DNA of 64,000 bases. Origin: Hepsetus odoe. Taxonomy: Eukaryota; Chordata; Actinopteri; Characiformes; Hepsetidae. Shown piece by piece: positions 56,420 through 64,000 of this stretch. The DNA lies in contig CM029372.1 in the NCBI GenBank assembly GCA_017165825.1, positions 6,065,307 through 6,129,306 of the forward strand. Direction: 5' to 3'. The notes below the pieces were generated by a model, which did no database searches, was not told where the DNA came from, and worked only from the letters and a program-made list of their open reading frames with translations. The position numbers and the translations under genes were made by a program. How positions within the stretch are numbered: position 1 is the first letter of the stretch; each line of letters opens with the position of its first letter.

Positions 56420-58575
56420 CTGTAGCTTCATTCGTTTTAGATCAGTTAATGTGTGTTGCTTTTCTCCTAGTACTGCAATTAAACCTGCAGCTGTGTGAGG
56501 GTTTTTTCTCAGTTAGGACATAAGATATATAGTAATATATATTGATAAGGGCCTTCTCTCTGTATATTTAAGAAAAGTACAACACTAAGCCACTATTTCC
56601 ACCTTACCAATAGCTCTTAAATCCCCACTTTAGAGCCAGCCAAAAGTCTACCACCCCCATCAAAAACAGAATTTAAATTTTGGCTGAATTTATAGAAGTA
56701 TAAATGATATACTTCCCAGCCCTACAAAAGGCTGATGTTGTACATTGTAAAATTTGTCAGCCCTCCAGCCGGAATGGATTTCAAAGAAAAAAACCTTAAA
56801 GCCCATACTGTTCTGCCCATCCTCCTCTTTTTCTATTTCTCTGTCTCTGACTGTTCCCCTTCCCCCTGTGACTTGACTAGTGTAGTGCAAGATGATTTCT
56901 GAAGCAGACGGTGGTTGTAGGTTTACCATGCAGGCCCCCGGCTGTGCACTCTGTCGGCTGTCTCTGTGTGTTTGTGAGTACACAGCTTGCGCAACCCCCA
57001 GGCAAAAAAGGCATAACATAACATTAGTTACAGTGCCGCTCTCACACTTGCAGTGTCCCGCAAGGCCCACTTTATAGCTCTAGACGCTCAAATGCAAGCG
57101 TTGAGTCCAAAATGATCCACACTTATACATTCCGTCACTGAAATTCTGCAGCCCCATGCTGTATTTATACCTCCTCTGCTTGTTAATGGGTTTCTGGTGC
57201 AAATTGTCGCAATTTAAGCTTAATAGCGAATGGCAGGATGGATGCGTTAGAGCTGAGAGGCCGGTAGTATGAGCAAGTTTTGTTGGCCTTTTTGGACTTT
57301 AACTGTTCCTGGAGCTGGCTCACTAGAGCTGAAAATTGCCTCTGCCCTCTGGGATGTGCCCATGGCCTATCCCCCCCCCCACCCGCCCCTCTCTCTCATA
57401 TTCATTCTTTTTATTCTCTGTATGAAAACTGCAGCGCTGCCACATGGTTACCGCAGGTAGTATAGCACTTATGACAGTTTCATGAAAGTTCTGTATCTGT
57501 TGCTCAGTGGTAGCCATTGCCTGGCTGATTACCAATTTACTCCAGGATTGCTCTCTATATTACTTTGAAATTCTGTGATTTTCTTGTAAGCTGCACTGTT
57601 AAAAAACAACAAAAATAGTGAGCAATAAAGTACAGTTTAAAAAACACAGCAATACATTTTTTTTCTGTATTTTCTTCTGTATTGCTTTTCACCGCAATGT
57701 GAAGACCAAAGCTGTCAAAAGTGCCTTGATATTATAGTATGGAAAAAAAGGTTTTTGTGCAGGCATTTACTATTTATCTGCTTGCTTTTTTAGGATTCCA
57801 AAGATTCATTGTTTTTAGGCCCTTTCGTGAATTCCACTGTTTCAAAGAAACATGACTAGATGAACATACAAGACATTTGTGCAGCATTTTCCACTCACTT
57901 TGCTGCTGAGTGGCAAGGTTTCTGGTTTAGAAGGAGCTGGTATTGGCCTCATTTAGACTATTACTATGTTCAGTGATTCAGAACGAGCAGTAAAGTAGCT
58001 AGTGTGGAAACAAATAAACCTAAAGCCAAGATATGTCCCAAAACTTTGTAGTATTAACTAAATATTAAAGAGGTGCTCAAATGCATGTCTGCCATCTTTA
58101 CAGCCTGTGGATGTTGCTTTATTCATTTAGACACAAGGGTTTGCATTCAGCAAGGCTATAAGATCAAGCTGCTTTCTCTTTTTCTAGTAGTTTTGCTATT
58201 TGCTATTTGAGTTTTGGTGAGAATGGTGAAAGTTTTCAACTTATTGATATAGTTTTCATTACAATAGAGATAATAAACCAATGTTTCTGATGCATTGAAC
58301 ATAAATAAAGCCAATTTATTTACTGTCTTCCTTATGTAATGATGATAGTGATAAAATTGGGTTTATCAAAAATAAATTCATAAACTAATCGAGTATTAAA
58401 AGTCTCTGAAAATTTCGGATTATGAATGACTTTGTTTATATTCTCATTCAGTCTCACACTCATGATCTTAACTGTTTTTCCTGACTTTTTCATATATTTC
58501 AATTTTTTTTCAGTTTTCACTTTTTCATTTATATTTCTTCAGATTTCATACAAAAAGGGGATAAAGAAAACCCAG
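56420..58575. other. Non-coding sequence
   Basis: No gene recognised. A C-rich run is at 57370-57385. Confidence 0.4.
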
Positions 58576-58584
58576 TCAAAAAAT

Positions 58585-59065
58585 ATACCTGACCATATCT
58601 TGACTGCAGAAAATGACCCAATATTACATTTCTGTGAGTGGTAAAGTATGCACTTGCTTTCAGAATCTAGTGTGACCTCCTTTTACAGAAATAATGGCAA
58701 CTAAAATTTCAGTTAACCTACACATTGGCTTGAAAGAACTTTTGTCAATTCTTCCTCTAAGAGCAGCATAATCCCTTGGCTGCTGATGGATTTCTTCACA
58801 TTAACTGCTCACTTTAGGTCCTTCATAGCATTTGGTTAGGTCAGGACTAAATCATTCCAAAATGTTAACTTTATTTAACCATTATTTGGTAAAATGATTT
58901 GTGTGCTTAGAGTCATTATCTTGTATGCAGGAAGCACAATCTCTTGAGATTCACTTCACAGACATTTCCCTTAAGAATTTACAGTAATAATTCAGAATTC
59001 ATTGTTCCATCAATGGTGGCGAGCCAAATTTATAAAGGGTTCACAAACTTCCAAGCACCACTTTA
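58585..59065 (-). mobile_element. Degenerate Tc1-like transposase fragment
   Basis: Read on the minus strand, the segment around 58895-58985 resembles the Tc1 block that ends in the QQDNDPKHT-type catalytic motif, with stops and frame changes. The matching plus-strand words are GTGTGCTTAGAGTCATTATC and CTCTTGAGATTCACTTCAC. No terminal repeats found. Confidence 0.55.
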
Positions 59066-59168
59066 TCTTCTAGTTCTTTCATTGCCAGCCACTCTCCTTG
59101 TCTGACTGGATGGAAATTGCTGCGTACACCGAAAGTCTATGAGTGGCGTCATGGTATTCTGGTATATG

Positions 59169-59171
<3 letters not shown>

Positions 59172-59212
<41 letters not shown>

Positions 59213-59275
59213 GTGTGTGTGGGGGGGTTTGTGTGTATGTGTGTGTGTGTGTGGGTTTGTGTGTATGTGTGTGTG
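59172..59275. repeat. (GT)n microsatellite
   Basis: GT run with GGGGGG and TATG interruptions; reads as low-complexity peptide in several frames but is not coding. Confidence 0.9.
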
Positions 59276-59279
59276 GACA

Positions 59280-59423
59280 GGTTTCAGAGCAGATGTGTGA
59301 TGCTAGAAGGTTAATGAGGAGCTGATGAGAAAAACACAAATGACTTGCATGCAGTCAAGAAGCTGTGTGTCTAATATGTTGCCATGAGGATGAGGGATAT
59401 TTGGGTGTGCATAGATGTGCATT

Positions 59424-59459
<36 letters not shown>

Positions 59460-60790
59460 TCTTGCTATAGTAGACTGATTCTTTATGACAGGTAGCAGTA
59501 TTATTTGACATCTTCCCAGCTGCTACTGTCAGTTTGCAGTGTGCGTTGCTGTTTTCTCACATACACATACAAACACACACTTTCATGCAAATAGCCAAAG
59601 TAGAGGTGATATAATCCGTTTCAGACCAATACAATGTAAAATGAGGAAACTGCACTGGAGTTGGCACCAGCATAAAGAAATATTTAAATCCAAAATATAT
59701 TTCTCACTCAATTTAAAAAGATGTTTTATAAGCAGTTTATTTATCATGAAAAGAATTGTACTTGCTCAAGGTACTAATTAGATTATTTATATACCAGATA
59801 CTACAAACTTAGAATGCAAAACATCAGGCAGATCTTTTGATTAGCTGGATATGAAATGATGTGTTTCTTGTTTTTTGGAAGATCAAATTTGTTTGGGTTG
59901 CAGGGCTAGTTTGCTGCATTTACAACTCTGTGGAGACAGATTTCTCTGTAAAGTCAAACTCTGAGCTTAAAAAAAGTATTATTATTATTATTATCTCCCA
60001 GTTTCTTTAAGATGCAAAAATTAAATTTAAGTACGTTAGGGAGCTATGTGTATGATGTGCGTATGAAAATATTCCCTTAACAGTGCGCCCCTCTTCTAAA
60101 ACTGGAGGATCCGTGTATTGATTTAGAAATGACGATCTGATAATAACTGTGAGCCTAAGTAAAGTAAACTTTTCTTTCAAATGTATTGATTTTTGATAAG
60201 GATCAGGCTTTTGTGCTGATAGAAATTTTTATTCGAGGTGCAGACCTCACTAAAGCAACACAAACATCTGCAGTCTGTAGTCGATAAGATCACTGCAGCT
60301 GTGTTGTGCTGTTTCACATTGATATTCCGCTCAAGTCACGAACCACTTCTGTGGAAAATTTAAACACATTCATATTCGCGCAAACTTTCTTGTCCTGAAG
60401 TGTACAAACCACAATCACATGCGCACTCATGCTTAAGCTAAGCATGTCTGCAACTGATTTGCCTTCGCTTGCTTCTTTCCGCACACCTTATAAGGCTTTC
60501 CCCTCAGTGGCAGGAACAGTCACTGAGAGCTGTGCTGAACTGCACTGTTCTCTAATCTCTCTCCTGTGGCGAGCTGAGTCGAGTCCCAGGTGTGAGGACT
60601 GATAGATGGAGGTGCTCTGTGCTCAGTGGGGCACCAAGGACAGAGGCAGAACCTCTGGAAGAGTCCATTGCGCTCCCACCCTCACACAAGTGGTGGAAAG
60701 CTACTAGTCTATCACAGCGTTCCACCAATTGCACATCCAAGTTTTATCGTCAGCCTTGCAGCCTGCTGTATATAACAGAAGGATCAGACG
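59280..60790. other. Non-coding sequence
   Basis: No gene recognised. GA run near 59436-59458 and an (ATT)n run near 59978-59993. Confidence 0.4.
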
Positions 60791-60794
60791 GTCG

Positions 60795-61000
60795 TGAGTT
60801 TTAATCCTAGACCAGTAGGTTGCTCTGAGGTACCCTTGAGCAAGGTACCGTCCTCAACACTACTCTCTGGGTGCTGGATATGGCTCCCCTCTGCTACACA
60901 ATGTGTGTGGGTTAAAGGCAGAGGATGCTTTTCATTGTGGTTTACTGTGTGTGGTGCTGTGTTTCACAAAGACAAATAGTCGCTTTCATTTTTGTCACTA
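60795..61000 (+). mobile_element. tRNA-headed SINE (tail type 2), partial
   Basis: Plus-strand copy from a diverged B box (GTGAGTTTTAATCCTAGACC) through GAGGTACCCTTGAGCAAGG and the GTTTACTGTGTGTGGTGCTG tail. Confidence 0.7.
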
Positions 61001-63233
61001 CACTACACTCTCATTATTAACTTTCAGCTGTTTATGCTAATAAATACAACAAGCTTCCCAAAATCCAGAGAGACTTGAAAGTCCCCAAAGATCTGATCTG
61101 GGACTGTTAGGCTAGAGTTTAATATTAAAACAGAAAGAAACTTTGCAATCATGCAAATTAAGCAACACGTGTTGGCAGTTTTCTTCATGGCCCTTTGCTC
61201 CTGCTGTCTCCAAGCCTCCGGAACACTTCTTCCATAGTTATTTCAAATCCAAGGTTGTTCTATTAAGAATAAATATTCATGCCATTGGGTGTTATTGAGT
61301 GCAGTATAGTGCTGATGTGACACATTCTGGGTTTAATTATACGTTGTGCTTTGCGTATGTGTATAAAGTGTAAATGTGAACAAGTACAAAAAAGAACAAA
61401 ATACTATGCTCTTCGCATTTTAGTGACCAAAATGTATAAAATCAGAGTGATCGGGTGAGCAATTACATTGTTGCTCTCCTTAAATTAGAATTAAGTTAGA
61501 ATTAGAATTATTTTGCTTTTTTTGGAATCCCACACTTTTAAAACTCTAATATACCAGTGCTGACCCAGTGCAATACGATTGCATATGGCCTTGGGATCAG
61601 ATGGAGAGTTTCCATAGGAACTGAGTGGTGGAATATTTGCCTATTGAGATGTTTCTCTGCCAGCTGGAGCAGAACACAGTGGCTTTAGCCCTTAATAAGG
61701 TCAAATAGAAGCTTCAGCTGGTAGAAGAGCTACAAAAGGAAACACATGACTGTTTAGTCAAGACAAACTCATGCGCCAGACTCTGCTGCAGAATGCCAGA
61801 GTTAAGAACGCTGCAGCCACTGACCTGAAAGCCATCATAGCCTAGAAGAACGAAAAGTCACTAATATGGCTAACCTGCTCATATATAGTTTTTAAAACAC
61901 TCTTGTTATTTTTAAAATGCTCTTGTTAGATATCTTGCGATTGTTGCTTTGCACCCAGCTTTTTGGCTGCATGTCCTGTGCAGGTGCATAAATCATTGAG
62001 TGAATAATTGTACCTTTAAGAAACTACTGCACAGTGCAGTAAATTAACTCAGAAGCTTTTGCCCAAGTCATTCTGGGTAGCAGTAAGTCAATGCATTCAA
62101 ATTATTAGCTAGCTAACATCAGCAAGGCAACTCTGTAAACAGGTAGCTGGTGAGAATTTGTTACAGTGCCAGTTGTTACATGACTAGCAGTTAAAACTTT
62201 GAGAGCTTTACAATAAGCTTGATGCCTCAACTTGAATGAAACCTATATCGGGGATTTTTCATAGTTTTAGAAGGTGACTTGTTTTTAGAGGCTGGTTTCT
62301 CTAATGCAGTGGCTTAACATAGAGTTTGGGAGTTTGAATGTCACTCTTGTAAGAAAAAGTCTATTTTCTTGTATTTCTACAGAATATATCTAATTAAGCC
62401 AACATGTGGCTCGAATATACTGAAGAAGAAAATGCAGGGGGAAATGCATATTTATGGAATATGTGTGCACTCTAAGTCCCTGAAAAGGAGATGCTTATTG
62501 GTGTTGAGTGATTACGGTAATGTAATAATGACCACAGAGGTGTCTCTTCACTGGTGTAGTTTGCTCAGTGACATTCTGTCACACTTTCTTTTGTGCACAG
62601 CTTTTACTCCCATGTCTGATCCGTGCTGTGACCCTCTGCTACTGCTGAGCAATCACTCACTCAGCCAGCTGTAGAGCTCTGGAGCTTTCATTTCATTTCA
62701 TTTTTTTCCAGCTTTGTTGGGTTTTCAGCAATGTTTTTTGTTTGTTTTCCTCACAGAAGCAGAGTCCCTTGCTAAATTTTGCTGCTCTAGTGGGATAATA
62801 ATGTTTTTTTAGAAAAAAAGTCAGGAGTTTGAACCTCATTCAAATTACTGGCTCCTTCATTAATTATTGGTTTGTGTTTTTCCACCTCTCTGCTTTAGGT
62901 TTTTAATCCCCTCTCTTTTAGCAGTATTTTTTTTTTCAAAAGTGTCTTATTGATCCCTCACTGCAATTGATCCCCCCCCCCCTTATTCTGTTTAATGTGT
63001 GGCATTTCCTCTTTTCTCCAAAAGTGTTTCCATTCACCCTCATCTGTGTAACTGCCTGTGAATTGTGAATTGAATATACAAGCACACTTTACATCGTCTT
63101 ACAGAAATGCATCTCCATTGCTCGCACATATGTTCATGAACATGAATTGTGATTATGATGAAATGTGCCATAATTTTTAAACAAAAAAAGAATTGTTCCT
63201 TAACTAAAAACTACCATTATGCTTGCTGCATGA

Positions 63234-63267
<34 letters not shown>

Positions 63268-64000
63268 CAATGCACCGCAGGGGCATGGGCTATTATGGCT
63301 TAATCTATGCCCTGTTCTGTTTAGAGCTGTCCTGCTGTGAGTAGCCATCAATATAATGGATGGCAATGAGAGACAAGCATTATCCTGCTCTCTCCTCTGT
63401 GTGTGTGTTTGTGTGCTGATTTCCATATCTTCCCTTGTGAACAGCACACACCTGCAATGGTGAAAGATACTGCTAGATGTTAGAAAATGGAAAAATATGC
63501 TGTAGAGCACTTCTATGTCTGGGGTTTTTGAATATGGACAATGTCTGGACTGTTGCATAGCCTGTGAGATATTGTTGCTGTTTTTTTAAAGGTGTTTTCT
63601 AAGAGTTCATCCGACTAACGCCTTGACTTTATGGACCTTTATGGAAATGGAGATTTATAGGCCTTTATGGAGCTTTATGGACATTTTGTGTGCTTTGCCT
63701 TTCGGAAATGTTCTTATTTGCAGGTCATTCTGGACTTTCATCATGAATATTCCACTTTGACCAATAAGGCGTGTGTGTCATTGTGTTTGAAAAGGTCAAG
63801 CAGCAGGAGGAACATCATCTTATTGTTTATTCTGTGTCTTACACTCAGCTTGTCAGTCTCTGTGCTCACTGATGCTTAGGTTGAAGAGCTGTTTATGATT
63901 GCTGTTGTTTCAGCCCAGACATTCTCAGCAGGCGCCACTGTGCTACAGCTCCACCCCCCCTGATCCACAGCCATCACTCACACCGCCTCATCAAAACTCC
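61001..64000. other. Non-coding sequence to window end
   Basis: No gene recognised. Holds a poly-C run at about 62971-62981, a (GT)n run at 63237-63265 and a few imperfect CTTTATGGA repeats at 63627-63682. Confidence 0.4.

Noticed and set aside
60592..60804. Plus-strand frame 60592-60804 with a complex-looking peptide
   Set aside because: It has no splice context or recognisable domain and runs into a SINE; chance ORF.
46500..64000. Possible miR-490 hairpin in the chrm2 5' region
   Set aside because: Human MIR490 lies in a CHRM2 intron, so I looked for both mature-arm sequences by eye. None was seen. A computed search would be more reliable.

Overview
The window is vertebrate nuclear DNA from a ray-finned fish, most likely a teleost. 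It holds two multi-exon or spliced vertebrate genes, pleiotrophin (ptn, + strand, 14.8-32.8 kb) and the muscarinic acetylcholine receptor M2 (chrm2, - strand, 44.96-46.50 kb). They lie tail to tail, the same adjacent, convergent arrangement as CHRM2 and PTN in human 7q33. The teleost call rests on the repeats: RTE-clade and Rex3-like LINEs, an L2/CR1-type LINE, Tc1/mariner transposons and several tRNA-headed SINE types. No bacterial-style genes, tRNA or rRNA genes, or CRISPR arrays were found. The species cannot be named from this window.

Layout. 0.5-5.1 kb: a complete, fairly young LTR retroelement (539-5123) with a 5-bp target-site duplication (CATAT). In place of recognisable gag-pol it carries coiled-coil and IQ-motif coding sequence that looks derived from an ASPM-type host gene. 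5.4-12.3 kb: SINEs, then a Tc1-type transposon (7545-12298) entered by an RTE LINE (13-bp duplication), which was itself entered by an L2-like LINE and SINEs. 14.8-32.8 kb: ptn. Its coding exons are short islands in introns loaded with repeats: a Tc1 fossil split by a Rex3-like LINE (12-bp duplication), a second RTE LINE, and SINEs. 33.6-34.6 kb: a defective Tc1/mariner copy with a SINE inside it. 35-44.9 kb: mostly unrecognised intergenic DNA with microsatellites, an RTE 3' fragment and a 7-base assembly gap. 44.96-46.50 kb: chrm2 coding exon. 46.5-64 kb: sequence upstream of chrm2 (probably 5' introns or flank), with a short-form Tc1 relative, a Tc1 fossil, SINEs and simple repeats, but no further coding exon that I can recognise.

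Function. Pleiotrophin is a secreted heparin-binding cytokine and M2 is a Gi/o-coupled receptor. Their proximity is conserved synteny, not an operon-like link. The most unusual object is the LTR element with IQ-motif cargo. Its LTRs differ at about 11 positions plus one 2-bp indel over about 427 bp. It looks like a non-autonomous retroelement that captured part of a host mRNA, with reading-frame damage in this copy.
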